Positions 48,219-61,291 of a stretch of 64,000 nt of DNA are shown piece by piece; the first letter of the stretch is position 1; each line of letters opens with the position of its first letter. The stretch covers positions 275,488 to 339,487 of the forward strand of contig CALNVZ010000738.1 of NCBI GenBank assembly GCA_940671915.1. Direction: 5' to 3'. A program made the translations under genes and the position numbers. Below the pieces are notes generated by a model. The model saw nothing but the letters and a program-made list of their open reading frames with translations. It was not told the DNA's origin and did not search any database. Origin of the DNA: Paracentrotus lividus. Its lineage: Eukaryota > Echinodermata > Echinoidea > Camarodonta > Echinidae.

Positions 48219-49210
48219 CACTGTTGCTCATAAAGGTTGGATATTGTTTTGTGTGATCCAGCGACATCTATTTGCTTCGGCTTAGATTTCTTGAAATTGT
48301 TTGTCCCTACTTTCACTTTTCTGGACCCTGGCTAAACCTTGGACACCCCAAACTATTCCCGGGGGATAAAACTAAAACGAAAGTTTGGCAACCCCCAGAA
48401 CGCCCATTTTTGTAATTTTTCTCATTTACGGGCCCCTTTTTTGTTTACCCGGCTAACAAAAGGCCCCCATGATCCACCCTCACCAAACGCGTCTGATGTA
48501 TAGGGTGGTTATTGTTCTTTGAGTTAAATCTAAGTTTATGATCACAAGACTTAGATCTATTGTCTAGGGGAAGGGTCAAAGTTTACTTCGATTCGGGTTG
48601 AAAATTGAATTTTATTCATTTAAACAACATAGAAATTCTACCTTCTCAAAAATGTATTGTAGAATCTCAGCCAAACATAAATCATAATGAAAAATAGACA
48701 ATTGTTACCGTTTACAACCTTGCCATTAAGGCTGAAACAAGATTTTTGGAAAAATGACAATAATTAAGGGTTCATAGTTGTTTTTCATTTCCTTGTTTTG
48801 ACCATAAAGGTTGGATAGAATATTTTCCGTTTTTACCGATTTCACTTTTTTCCTTCAACCCCTCCCTAGACAAGAGACTAACACTGTGATCTAAACCCTG
48901 ATTTATCATAAAGAACAATAACAACTCTATATTTCAGACGCTTTTTCGAGGGGGTATGACGGAGGGGCCTTGGTCAGCCGGGTAAACAAAAAGGGGCCCC
49001 AAAATGAAACAAATGGCAAAAATGGGCGTTCTGGGGGTTGACAAACTCTTTTTATTTTTCATTCCCAGGAATAGGCTGGAGAGTGTCCAAGGTATAGCCA
49101 GGGCCCAGAAAGGTGATAGTAGCGGACAAACAATTTCAAGAAATCTAAACCGGAGCAAAAAGATGTGGCTGGTTCACACAAAAAATATCCAACCTTTATG
49201 AGCAACAGTG
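48219..49210. mobile_element. Mariner-like element, CACTGTTGCTCATAAAGG ends
   Basis: Perfect inverted termini CACTGTTGCTCATAAAGGTT with TA at 48217-48218 and 49211-49212. Subterminal inverted homology continues through AAGAAAT/ATTTCTTGAAATTGTTTG and GGGGCCCC blocks. No transposase frame. The 8.65-9.4 kb sequence is a truncated relative. Confidence 0.85.
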
Positions 49211-49212
49211 TA

Positions 49213-49565
49213 CATTCTACTCCCATTATATCGAGCACGGATATTAAAAGATTTCGTTATTGCAAGGCAGTACGCAGCGGCGGATCAAGGATTTGACAAT
49301 GGGGGGGGGGGGCAGTCAGAAAAAATTGAAAAGTAGGGAGGCGCAGCCGGAAATCTTCTGAAATTAACATGTACGTTCAATTAGTGGTTTTCAAAAATTA
49401 AGGGCCGCACACCCGTTGTGCCCCCCCCCCCATGGATCCGCCAATGGTTCTCCCAGTCCCGATTTCAAACATAGGCACATGTCTATGTGTTCAGTATATA
49501 GTGACATTTCATTTCACTAGTAATCGTCTTGGTCCCAAGCACTTCGTTGTAATGGGAGTGGACTG
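49213..49565. mobile_element. pogo/Tigger-like MITE, copy 2, with nested insert
   Basis: Left end CATTCTACTCCCATTATATC, right end (minus strand) CAGTCCACTCCCATTACAAC; right TA at 49566. TTTCAAACAT and CACATGT blocks match the 47.4-kb copy. About 170 bp at 49275-49445 with GGCGGATC at both ends is a further nested MITE. The left TA is shared with the adjoining mariner-like element. Confidence 0.7.
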
Positions 49566-49567
49566 TA

Positions 49568-50256
49568 GTTTCTTGTTATAATTATCCTTATGGTGTAAAT
49601 GATACTATTTCAATTGTAATGTTGCAGAATGGAAAATGTAAATTCTTGAATTGATTGATTAATTAATTTCTTTCATCGATCAATGGTGCCTGGCTGAAAT
49701 CCAGAATATTTGTTAGATGTAGTATTACTTATGTTAATGTTGTACCTTTGATGAAGCTCGCAGAGACAACATTTCTGTTCACTGGGTGAGGATAACTTGG
49801 TTTCCTTTCATAAACTCGTTGTGTATCGAATCATCATGGTTCTGTAATACAAAAGGAAATTAACGCATATGCTATTCCTCTTAGAATAATTGACAAAATA
49901 GATAATGATACATGATTCAAATCCGTTTTTGTCTAAAACCATAAAATGATCATTATTTTCTTTAAAAATTGAAGTTAGTTGGTTTTAATTAAATCTAAAA
50001 CATATTTTGAATAAGCAATTATTTAGCTTTCACAATCCTAAATGAATACACAGGCCTACATGTAGAGGGCCAACTATATTTGTTTAAAATAGAACTATCC
50101 GTGTTCACACATAAAACATCTATCACCCTCAATCAATCGTATGGATATCCCTCACTATACCAAAGCAGTATGGCAATAAGATGTAACCACCCTGTATGAA
50201 ATCTGGGGGGGGGGGCGTAGGACCAATGTTTTTTCCAAGCGGTTGGTCCCCCCCCC

Positions 50257-50317
<61 letters not shown>

Positions 50318-50634
50318 TTATCCATCCACACCCTCCCCCCAAATATTTCGTGCATTATGCCACTAAGAGGGGGACAAAAGATAATATCCACTATTGTTGA
50401 GTAACAACAAACCAAGCAAAAGGAGAAAATGGCTTACTTTTCAAAGAGCACTTTTCCAAAAGATCTGTTTCAGCGAAGATCCTTTCAACTGGGCAGGTGA
50501 TCGCATTTAATAAAATATAAAGGAGGCATCATTTGGGTAGTAGCCAGAATATGCAGGTGAGTGGATTTACCATCTAAATGATGAGAGTGATTGAATAGCA
50601 AAAAGGATAAAACTTACGATAATATTCTCACATA
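49568..50634. other. Unassigned sequence with C/A homopolymer tract
   Basis: C run then about 55 A at 50249-50314. Minus-strand poly-Phe frames arise from it. Nothing else is recognised. Confidence 0.4.
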
Positions 50635-52682
50635 CACTGAAAAGCTAACCTCGTCTGTCAATGGACCGACTAGCCTTAAAGCTAGTCGGTCAAGACGGAC
50701 TAGTTTTAAAGCTAGTCTGACATGTTAGTCCGTCGAGACGGACTAGCATACAACTAAATCTACATCTCTCAACTTGACGGACGAGCTTTAAAGCTCGTCC
50801 GTCAAGCTTGATGCTGGACCGTCGACGGGACCGACTAGGTGAAACTAAGTAGCTGGGTGGACCCAGTTTGCCCATTAAAATGACTGACTAGCTTTTGATA
50901 CAAATAGTTGCAATGTCGTTTCAATGTACCTTCTCTATTATTCTATTTCCGAGCATAATCAAGTTGATACATTCTAAAACAAAGGTTGTTTTGGCTTGAC
51001 AATCTGAAAGCATACGAGACATAACATCTATCATCACAAGTATGCAATTCACGAGTACCGGTAGATTCCAAATATTGTTCTCCATTCTTCAATTACAGGC
51101 TAATTGAATACCTTGTTACTATAGAACTAAAAAAACCCGGTATTTTCTTACAGATTGCTGGTGAATGCCCGGCTTAGCAACAACAGTGAACAGAAGTTGG
51201 ATATAATCAACAATCTCAAACGGAGGTTGTTTTGGCTTGACAATCTGAGAGCAATACGATAGCCGAAATAACATCAATCGTGACAAGTATGCCATTCACG
51301 AGTAGGTTAGAAATATTGTCCCATTCTTTACTTACAGGCTAATTGAATACGTCGTTACTATAGAACCCATGAACCGTCTATTCTTATAGATTGCTGGTGA
51401 ATGCCCGGCTTAGCAACAGCAGTGAATAGAAGGTGGTACAATTGATTTAATCACATAAGCATTGCGAAAAGGACATTACTATTAGTTGAATTATCTGTAT
51501 GTGAATTCCATTTAATGAGCAAACTGTACAGACGCACACTTGAGATACCCCGTAAAGATTAAGATTTTGATTATAATGGCGATCTCCTTCCTGTGACATG
51601 ACTGTGCGAGTCCTCTTTTTTAATTCCTTATGTTTCAGTTCACAGATAGCGTTATTTTTTCACATAGATTAATGCTATAATCACCAACGCGAAAAATTAT
51701 GTCTTGCCAAATCAATTTATAAATTGTGTGTATTTATAACGATAGTAGCAATCACATTAGATTATGAAAATTTAAATTTAATTCTAATAATAAAGATAGG
51801 CACCATTTTTCTTTTAGATTACTTGTATCTGAAAGAAAAGAATATTGGATTAGAGGAACGACTTTGGGATTCTGAAGTGACTCTGAAGGACAAGTGTATA
51901 CGCCGAAAATGCAAAAGCAGGTAGGCCAATTCAACAAAAATTCATGATGATGCAAGCCATAGCGGCGACCCCTGGGCCCCGTGCCCCCATTATTTGATAA
52001 TTGCCATAATGTTAAGTAATTGTGCCTCCTGGATTAATTCCTGTCTTTTGATTTATATCATCATAATAAATTGTTTTTTTGTTTTGGGTTTGTTTTTTTT
52101 GTTTTGCTCAAATTTTTGTGACAAAATGCATGTTTTTAATCGTATATTTATAATGTCTTCTAATATTTCAGATTTGACGTCTCTGACAAGCTGGTGAAGC
52201 CAAATTAATCTCGTCCGTCATGCTAGTCTGTCAAGACAGCAGCAAGAACGTCACGGCAGAAAAGCGCGACGGACTAGCTTTTACACCATGACCAACTAGC
52301 TGTAAAGCTAGTCCTGCTCAAAAGCTCGACAGTCTGGGCATCACTGCGACTAGCTTTTATGTCAAACTAGTCAGTCACGACGGACAAGCTTTAAAATTAT
52401 TCTGTCGTGACCGACTAGCTTTAAAGCTAGTTTGTCATGACTGACTAGCTTTCTGAAAACCTAGTCTGTCGTGACCGACGAGCATTTAAACTAGTCCGTC
52501 TTGACGGACTAACTTTCAAGCTAGCCCGTTGAGACGGACGAGTTTTAAAGCTAGTCCGCAATACCCAGGTTGTGTTGAAGGAAAGCTAGTCCATCGTGAC
52601 CGACTAGGTTAAAGCTAGTCAGTCTGGGCATCACTACGACTAACTTTAAAGCTAGTCGGTCTACCCGTTTAGGTTTTCAGTG
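50635..52682. mobile_element. CACTG/ACTAG foldback element, copy 1
   Basis: Starts CACTGAAAAGCTAACC and ends ...GGTTTTCAGTG. Left arm about 50635-50885, right arm about 52196-52682, both made of ACTAGCTTTAAAGCTAGT palindromes alternating with GTCCGTC..GACGGAC palindromes. Its unique interior (TTTCCGAGCATAATCAAG, TTGGCTTGACAATCTGA, ATTATGTCTTGCCAAAT, AAAAGAATATTGGATTA) is shared with copy 2. An interior ~230-bp block is tandemly duplicated (about 50965-51200 and 51215-51435). No target duplication is clear. Confidence 0.8.
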
Positions 52683-53167
52683 CAGACCTACAATCACATT
52701 GCAAATCAGTTTTTACCTTATGATTATTCAGTGAAACTACATGTATGAATTAAATGTTAAATACAAGTTCCCTGATGCATGCATGCATGCTGTGATCATA
52801 ATCTTTACTAGGTGTAGGAGGACCCAAGTTCAAAACTAATTTGATGCCCCAGTGCCATGTTATTTGTTAATTCTTAAATCATAATTTCCTAGTCCCTTGG
52901 ATATGACTTAAAGTCATGAGTTTCCTTGATGGCATAGCTACACACTTGCGGCAACTAACGTTCTAGTGAATACATTTCTAATAAGTTGCTAAAGCAGTCA
53001 GGTAAAATGAACAATCAATTAATTTAGATATGCGATCAGTGAGGGTCTACATTATTGCCTACAATGACACATCATTGTCAGAGGTTTCTTTTTCGTGGGG
53101 GGGGGGAGTCTTAGAGGTGAATTTTATGTTTGGGTTTTAATCATAGAAATTCATGCTAACAAACATA

Positions 53168-53290
53168 GGGTACATGCAGGTAATATGGGCCAGCAGGTAA
53201 TATGGGCCACCGGAAGAAAATCATGTCGTGACCGTCGACCGGTGACCGGTGACCGATGTGAGCACCATAATGTTGTTCATATGAACTGGG
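53168..53290 (+). mobile_element. Fragment of the GGGTACATGCAGG MITE
   Basis: After TA, GGGTACATGCAGGTAATATG and the doubled CAGGTAATATGGGCC match copy B; GTCGACCGGTGACCGGTGACC shows an extra GTGACCG unit. Homology stops near ATATGAACTG. Confidence 0.8.
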
Positions 53291-53699
53291 TCGGGTCTCA
53301 CGCTCACGTCACAGGCGACACAGCCGCTGAACTCTCATGCAAAATCACGCTGGCGATCTAACTTACGTTCCGCTAAATACCACCTTTGCACTCAGAATAA
53401 AGTTAGTAAACTTTTTTCAATTTAAATACTGTAAGATTAATATTATACGACGTACCGGATGAAATAGGATGTAGGGCTGATCGAAGTCGACCTTTATTGA
53501 TATATTACGCTCAAACCCCCGCCGTCCAGGTCCAGGATGTTCCGAGGGTTTTTTGTGCGGGCCGGGATATATGCGATGAATTAATTGCACGTAGATCATA
53601 TGCTTAACGCTTGCAAGCGAGAAAACGACGCATCACAAACGTGAGCGCGATCAAGAGGAATGCTTATCCTGCCATCTGATTGGATTAAAGTGCCGAAGC

Positions 53700-54100
53700 G
53701 ACAAATAATGAAACCCGTCCATCAATTCGTCAAGATATGAAAATTCGTCAATATAAAAAAAAAAAAATAAAAAAAAAAAAAATCGGAATCGATCCGTCGT
53801 GTTGCCTTAATTCGTCAGTTCACTTTGTATTGTCCCTAGCTATTCGTTTTCTGCAGTTATATAGACGAAATCAATTTGTGAGCTTGCACCTAATGCATTC
53901 GTCAGGTGAATGAAATTTATAAAGATATTTCATACATTCCTAACGCTCAAATGTGCATTGGTAATGTCAAATCTTTAATTTGTAATCTAAAAATTAATGA
54001 TGAAATGGTTCGTCAAATGATTAACAGCAGAGGTATTATAAACTTTTGGGGCCTCTTTGACAAATCTTTTGAAAAGTGTGACTAACTAATTTGAAGAGTG
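53700..54100. repeat. Inverted relative of the CACTCTT/AATTTGTCA region
   Basis: Ends (minus strand) CACTCTTCAAATTAGTTAGT, then TA at 54101. Carries TTCGTCAA and AATTTGT motifs like 45635-46160 but is more diverged. An A-rich tract lies at 53755-53782. Confidence 0.55.
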
Positions 54101-54459
54101 TATAATGCTTGCTTCTAGGGCGGCGGTTTCATGTCACGACCGGGGGGGGGGAACAACTACAAATTTGCCTTATAATAACATTTAGCATTATATTCAATAT
54201 ACATGTTGCCTCTTTATTAGCTTCACGAGCTCATCACTTCGATGGGGACGATTCACCCCAGAAAAATCGAGGGGACACGTCTCCCTGTCCCCCGCGGGTC
54301 GCCGCCAATGGCTTGCATCATTATTACCTTTTTGTTGTTGTAGGCCTACCCGTTTTTGCATTTTCTTCCTACGCTTATCCTTCTTCAGAAATCCAAATAC
54401 CGATCCTCTAATGCAATATTCTGTTGTTTCAGATACAAGTAATCTAAAAGAAAAAGTGG

Positions 54460-54462
<3 letters not shown>

Positions 54463-54504
<42 letters not shown>
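54463..54504. repeat. (AT)n microsatellite
   Basis: About 42 bp of uninterrupted AT dinucleotide. Confidence 0.95.
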
Positions 54505-54510
<6 letters not shown>

Positions 54511-54521
54511 TATTAGAATTA

Positions 54522-57087
54522 CACTGACAAACTAACCTTGTCCGTCAATGGACGGACTAGCTGTAAAGCTAGTCGGTCAAGACGGACTAGTTTTAAAGCT
54601 AGTCCGTCATGTAAGTCCGTCGAGACGGACTAGCATACAACTGAATCTATATATCTCAACTTGACGGACGAGTTTTCAAGCTAGTCCGTCAAGGTTTATC
54701 CTCGTCTGTCGGCTCGACTGACGAGGTCAATAAAAGAAGGTAGGCAGACTAAGTTTACCCATTAGAAAGACTGACTACTTTTTGATACACATAGTTTCAA
54801 TGCACCTTCTCTATTTATTCTGTTTCCGAGCATAATCAAGTGGATACATTTTCAAACAAAGGTTGGTTTGGCTTGACAATCTGAAAGCTTACGAGACATA
54901 ACATCAATCATGACAAGTATGCAATTCACGAGTACTACATAGGTACCAAATATTGTTGTCTATTCTTGAATTACAGGTTAATAGGGTAGTTTCGGCGCCC
55001 GGTTGTGTAACCGAGAATTGACCATGGTTGGACAACGTACACGTGAGCAGACAACGCACTACATGTGTTTCCCATTCCAGTCACGATGTTTCGCGCGACA
55101 TTATGCTCTTATTTCACTATTATTTTAAAAATCTGTCATTTGACTGTGTTTGTGAACACAGATCTACGTCCATATACCTATTGCCTTGCCATTTACAAAG
55201 CCTGTTGCTGAAAACTGGAAAGTTTTTTTTTCTGAAAAAGTCCAGTTTCAGGTACGGTTTCAAGCAATGACATGACTGATAAACGTAATTCTTGCACGTA
55301 GCGTATGATCGAACAAGAGTGTGCCTCATCGAACGACAGCAAGATTGCACGTGAGGTTAGAGCTCTGCAGGTTTCTTGCTACTCTTGCTACTTTGAAAAC
55401 GACATGGTGGATTGGACGGCATATTTCACATTACTAAAATGATGATATGATTTATTAACACAGTGGCCCGTATTCTACTAGCGAGTTTAGAGTTGTACGG
55501 CAATTGACAATAGAATCGAAAAATAGCACTGACGAGAAAAAAAAAACTCCCAGCACGAAAATAAACTTCCAAACGTGTACAACTTCCGTACAGCGGGAAG
55601 TTTCTAGTGCACTAGAACGCACAAGATAAAACCGGAAATCCATTGAAATAATGACGCAACAATGATTTTGTAGTCGCTTTATCCTTTGACTACCGAGTGT
55701 TGCGCATTGTCGCTTATCATATCACGTCCTATTCATTTTAACAATTTTCAGCTGGAAAGGGACAATGGTTTTATTCCCTCTGAATAAATCATATACCTTA
55801 AAGGCACATAATGATCCCTACGGGTGGAATTCTCAGCTTTCCGGAGATGGTACATTCATTTTAATTGATTTTAAAGAAAGTCCTGTCACTTTGAACATAA
55901 TCATAAGAGGTTCTTTCCTCGACTAATCAATATTTACGCTTATCACATGCATATCGCATAGAAACATGTGAACGGCGTCTTCGCAAGACTTGTGACAAGT
56001 TCACAATCTATGTCATTGTTTTGAGCATCAATTTATATGAATCGCATATTCTGATTACCACTTCAGCACAATAATGTTATAAGCTTGCCCAAATGTGTAT
56101 TTCCGCCATCTGGTCTGGAGAATCTATTAACTAACAACATGATAAAAGTTCATCAATCACTTTCATCTCCACGAATAGATTGCTCAACCGAACGGACAAT
56201 ACCATTCCACTGAAGGGAAGTCTTCTTACGCGAGTTTTTGTGAGCTAATTTATTATTGCAGCCACCTGTATAGATTTCTGCGTTTCTCAGCCGTATGTCC
56301 AACGTCACTTTGTTGCGTCTGGCCTCTTAAATAATGAACGCGCCTTGTTTAATTACGATTTAATACCGCACATTGGTATCATTAACTTTAAATTTTACAT
56401 AGAGTAGAATTGATATGAGTTACGTTTTTGTGAAATTATGTCTTGCCAAATTAATATATAAATATTGTGTGTATTTTACAACGATAATAACAATCACATT
56501 AAATGATGAAAGTTGAATTTTAATTGTAATAATAAATATAGCCCCATTTTTCTTTTAAGTTACTTGTATCTAAAAGAAAAGAATATTGGATTACAGGTAC
56601 GACTTTGGGATTTCTGAAGTTGCTCTCAAGAAGGACAAGCGTAGGCAGAACATGCAAATTAAAGCATATAATTATTCCTGTCTTTTATATCATCATAATA
56701 AAATGTTTTTTGAGACAAGGTGGTGAAGCCATATTAACCTAGTAGTCATGCTAGTCGATCAAGACGGAAGCAAGAACATCGCGGCAGAAAAGCGCGACAG
56801 ACTAGCTTTTACACCATCACCGACTAGCTGTTAAAACTGTCCTGCTCAAAAGCTCTTCAGTCTGGGCATCACTACGACTAGCTTTTATGCTAGTCTGTCA
56901 AACTAGTCGGTCACGACGGACGAGCTTTAAAATTAGTCTGTCGTGACCGACTAGCTTTAAAGCTGGTCTGTCATGACCGACTAGCTTTCTGGAAAGCTAG
57001 TCCGTCGTGACCGACTAGCATCAAAACTAGTCCGTCTTGACCCACTAGCTTTAAAGCTAGTCGGTCTACCCGTTTAGGTTTTCAGTG
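54522..57087. mobile_element. CACTG/ACTAG foldback element, copy 2
   Basis: Left end CACTGACAAACTAACC, right end ...TTTAGGTTTTCAGTG. Flanks TAGAATTA (54514-54521) and TAGAATTC (57088-57095) are an 8-bp duplication with one mismatch. Left arm 54522-54730, right arm 56720-57087. The interior parallels copy 1 at 54770-54985 and 56420-56720; about 54990-56340 is unmatched and includes a repeat shared with 57545-57810. No transposase is seen. Confidence 0.85.
55464..55870. repeat. Dispersed repeat GGCCCGTATTCTACTA, copy 1
   Basis: GGCCCGTATTCTACTA, GAGTTTAGAGTTGTACGGCA, ACAACTTCCGTACnGC and AACCGGAAATCCATTGAAAT match 57545-57735 in the same order; GCACATAATGATnCCCTACGG matches again further right with extra sequence in between. 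Non-coding; MITE or SINE type not resolved. Confidence 0.75.
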
Positions 57088-57544
57088 TAGAATTCAATTT
57101 TCATTAATGAGATTGTCATTATCGTTGTAAAATACACACAATGTATAAATTAATGTGGCAAGACAGAATTTGTTGTTGATTAGTTACTCTTTGTGAAAAA
57201 ATAACGCTATTTATGAACTGAAACATAAGGAATTCAAAAAAGAGTACTCTCACATGTCACACGAAGGAGATTGCCATTATAATACAAGTCTGATCTATAA
57301 TTTATGTAACATCCAAACATTTTACCTATGGACTCATTTACTCACACTTTAACAGAAACTATTTGTGACAACAAATGTTATGGTAACGCTTGCCCCACGA
57401 CTAGGAGCCGGATGACTATTTCATAATCAGTGATAATAAAAAGTATAATTAGACCTTAACAAAACTGGTCTGCATAAACGTAGAAGTTTATATCAAATAA
57501 TGACTCAACACGCATAGTTTTCTTTGGTTTAAACAGCTACACAT

Positions 57545-57810
57545 GGGCCCGTATTCTACTAATGAGTTTAGAGTTGTACGGCAATAAACAATAGGATCGA
57601 ACAAGAGCACCGCACGAGAAAAAAACTCCCAGCACGAAAAAAAAAAACTTCCACACGTGTACAACTTCCGTACGGCTGGAAGTTTCTAGTGCACTGGAAC
57701 GCACAAGATAAAACCGGAAATCCATTGAAATAATCCCTCTGAATAAATTACTTACCTTGAAAGTCACATAATGATTCCCCTACGGCTGGTATCTCACTTC
57801 GCGGGGACAC
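57545..57810. repeat. Dispersed repeat GGCCCGTATTCTACTA, copy 2
   Basis: Second copy, compact: lacks about 120 bp present in copy 1 between CCATTGAAATAAT and CCCTCTGAATAAAT. A small symmetrical pair (ACTTCCGTAC / GGAAGT) lies within. Confidence 0.75.
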
Positions 57811-58999
57811 ATTCGGGAGTATTTTTGAGGGTATTTGGCTGGTTTTGAACATTTCAAAACGAGCAGAATCCCTCCATGAATGTTTTAGAATCCCTCCCGA
57901 ATTTTCTCTCATTCGGGGAGGGAGAACAAAATGCTCCCGAATCGTTTATTTATTTATTTATTTTTTTTTCTGGGGGGGGGGGTTGTTTTGTTTCTTCGTT
58001 TTGTTTTCTTGTTTTTGTTTTTTGTTTAGTCTTGTTTTTGTGTTTGCTGATCGAAACTTGCTCAGATCAGAAAAGCATTGTCATAATTTTAAGTGGTTGA
58101 CCTGCTGCTGCAGTTTACTTATTTTTCTAACAATATGAAACATAAAAGATAGATATATATTAAACATATATTGTTTATAATAAATTATCAGTTCGTAGTT
58201 TTATTCTTTTAAAGTAATCGCTTAAATAGCTCCACTGATTTTTTATTTCTCAAATGTGAAGTGTCCATATTTTGCCAAAAGCATTGAAATGTTGAATTTG
58301 ATTCCGACATCACGCTACATATATGCGCAAAATTTTATCACGTTAGGTGCATGCGCATCAATCTTTTTCTTATTACTATTTTTTTTTTCTTCTGTCGCGG
58401 GAATATCTCGGGGACGTCTCTGAGACGCCTTTGCGACTAAAAACATTCAAAATCATTTTAAACCAGTCTCAAACTAGTTCCAAATCCGTTTTATCTCGTG
58501 TAATGACTAATGACTTGCCACCATTAGTTTATTGTTGGTTTTCGCGTCAAATGTCCTTTCTTCAATATGTCAGGTCAAACTAACACTTCAATCTTGTCGG
58601 AAAATGTCATTTTTGATGATTAATATGCAATTAATCAATCCTTGTGGACAGTTTACTAATCACCTCATTTTAAAGCAAAGTTTTAACAACATTTAACTTC
58701 GAGTTAACGAGAAAATTGATAAATTAGCTTCCTCATGAAACATAAAACTCGCAAAACCGTATCAAATTCAAAATCACTTATACCCCTAGTTTAGAATTTT
58801 TTACAGATGTTTGTACAGATTTGATCTCGAATTACGTCATCCGAGTTTACTTCCGTCCGATTTGAAGCACGTTTTACTGACGCTTCACAGAGAAGCATTT
58901 TCGTTTCAAAATCCGTACTATTTTGGGGCGACAGCACAACTATAAACTAGGTAGCAGGATACAGGCCTAAGCCTTTTAACTAAACACAAAACAAAAAGA
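57811..58999. other. Unassigned sequence
   Basis: T-rich and G-rich tracts near 57950-58040 give spurious Phe-rich frames. No gene is recognised. Confidence 0.4.
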
Positions 59000-61247
59000 A
59001 AGTTCCCCTATTTCAGATTTCAATCATTTTTGAACCAGGAGGAATTTAAAAAAAAAAAATCGAATTATATGTCCATGTAGGGAATTTAATTAGCCACAAT
59101 GGGAGCGAATTTTAGGAAAAAATCATCTAGTCATGCTCCAGTGAGCAATGGTTGAATGCAAAAATGTCATTTTCGAAGTTCGTAAGCCTAAAATGGCAAC
59201 TTTGATTCAATGATAACGGGTCCATTTTCAGATTTTAAACATTTCCCACGTCAGATTTTTGCAAAACGTGCTTCCAAACATACAGAAAAGAAATTTGCGT
59301 CAAATTGCACGGTTGAGTGAGCATGCAGCATGAATTGCCCAAACTGAGATTTTTACTTCTTTGCCATGGCATAATCGATCAAATGTGAGGGAATTCCTGT
59401 CTTGGAAGTGTATGGAACCAATATCTATTCATTCACGGTTGAATGAACCCGTCAATCAACCAAAAAATAGGCCATTTTAGAATTACGAAAAGTCATTTTG
59501 GTAATTTTATGCACTAGAAAGCATCTCAATAATTTTTCGGGGGTTTTATTTATATTCTTTGGGCACGTGTCAATGGTCCTATGGCATTTATTTACAGATG
59601 GATGCTTCAGTGAGCACGTGAGACTGGAAAGCCCTTTTCTCAAGTATGGACTAACATTCAAATTCTTACTTTTATTGAATATAACAATTCTTTTAAGGGA
59701 GTACATTTGATTTTATTTTCACAAAAATCCCGATGTTTGACGCCTCAGTGGGCACAAGATACAAGAAAATCATGCAAATGAGAATAAAGTGTTGGGCTTC
59801 GTCATAGTTCAGTGACTTTTTGAATACGCAATTTTAATCAAAATCATGTTAGTTGGAGATCAGTTGAAGCTGTGTACCAAGTTTCGTGACATAACTCACG
59901 GTAGAAATAACAATAATCATTAATGAAATTGGCCGAATTTCACATTTGTCAGGTATTGATTTCTCTCTTCATTGACTTTATGTAGGGGAGACCGGGGATG
60001 GACGGTATGAAAGTACTCACACACTCCATTTTGGGTCTGTAGTTAGTCTATTATGTACGCTAAAACATGAGGCACATAAACCTTGAAAACATGTCAACAC
60101 TAATTAACTACAGCTTAATTAATGAAGACAATTTTTTGTAACAACCTACCCCGTATACGGGGTAAGTTGTTACACCATACGGGGTAAATTGTTACATAAT
60201 TTAAACATACGGGGTAAGTTGACTATGTGTAAATCTCTTATACCATACTTTTGTTTCAACTTCCCAGTTTCTTGGTATCGTTAACAGTAGATCAAGTAGA
60301 GCTCTGGAATAGACTAAAGTAATAATAGAAATATCAAAATGTTAACACCTGAAAATTGAAAAAAAAAAAATACTTTACGTGTAATGAAATTGGGGTAGGT
60401 TGTTACATCGACATGGGGTAGGTACCCCATGGGTGATTTTACACATAAAATCAACTGTAGCACAGCCATTAGGCAGCATTACAGGGCATAGCTCAGGGGT
60501 ATATTAGTGACATACATGTACTATATTCACAATACCAGACTATCATCATGTGCCTTCAGTTGTAAGAACTATTACAAATTTTAAGTTTAGTCAGAAATTC
60601 ACTTGGAACTGTAAAAAATGTTTTTTGTTAATTTACTTTTTAATAAAACAACGGAGAAACCTCACGACAGGCAGTTCATCACAGCTACGTGTAGGCTGTA
60701 TATAGATGCCAGTCAGTACATCCTCTCTTGTTCTAACTTAGCAAAATGAGAACTGTAACAACTGACCCGTGTAACTTCCATCCCCGGTCTCCCCTACAGA
60801 GGTTTAACAAAAGTTTAACAAAAGTGAAATTTGGCATATTTTAATTGTCAGATTTTGTCAATTTGACTGTGAATTATTCTATGAAACTTTGCACATAGCT
60901 TCATCTGGTCTCTAACTAACACGATCTTTACTCAAATTACGTATTCGAAAAGTCACTGAATTAAGACGAAGCCTCAAACTTTCTTCTTATTTTCATGATT
61001 GTCTTGTATCTTGTGCCCTATGAAGCTTGAAACATCGGGATTTTTATGAAAATAAAATTAAAAGTACTACATTCAATCAAAGTAAGAATTTGAATTTTAG
61101 TCCATACGTGAGAATAGGGCTTTTCCACTCTGATGTGCTCACTGAAGCATGAATTTGTTAATGAGAGCCATAGGATCATTGACAAGTGCCCAAAGAATAT
61201 AAAAAAAACCCAAAATTGTTATTGAGATGCTTTCTAGTGCATAAAAT
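59000..61247. mobile_element. Long palindromic element, copy 2, split by a MITE
   Basis: Matches copy 1 (38957-40767), with arms on either side of the MITE 59985-60794, which sits close to the palindrome centre. AGTTCCCCTATTTCAGAT marks the left end; the right arm stops near ATGCTTTCTAGTGCAT and is truncated before an AATAAT-rich tract. Confidence 0.8.
59985..60794. mobile_element. MITE, GGGGAGACCGGGGATG family, copy 2
   Basis: TA flanks at 59983-59984 and 60795-60796, same termini as 4435-5195. About 105 bp near 60650-60750 (AACAACGGAGAAACC..., CACGACAGGCAG) is not in copy 1. The uninterrupted target is preserved in the other palindromic element near 39770-39795. Confidence 0.9.
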
Positions 61248-61291
61248 AATAATAATAAATACTCAATACTCAATACTCAATTCTATTTCTA

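Noticed and set aside
50133..50415. Poly-Phe frames
   Set aside because: Artefacts of a long A homopolymer on the plus strand.
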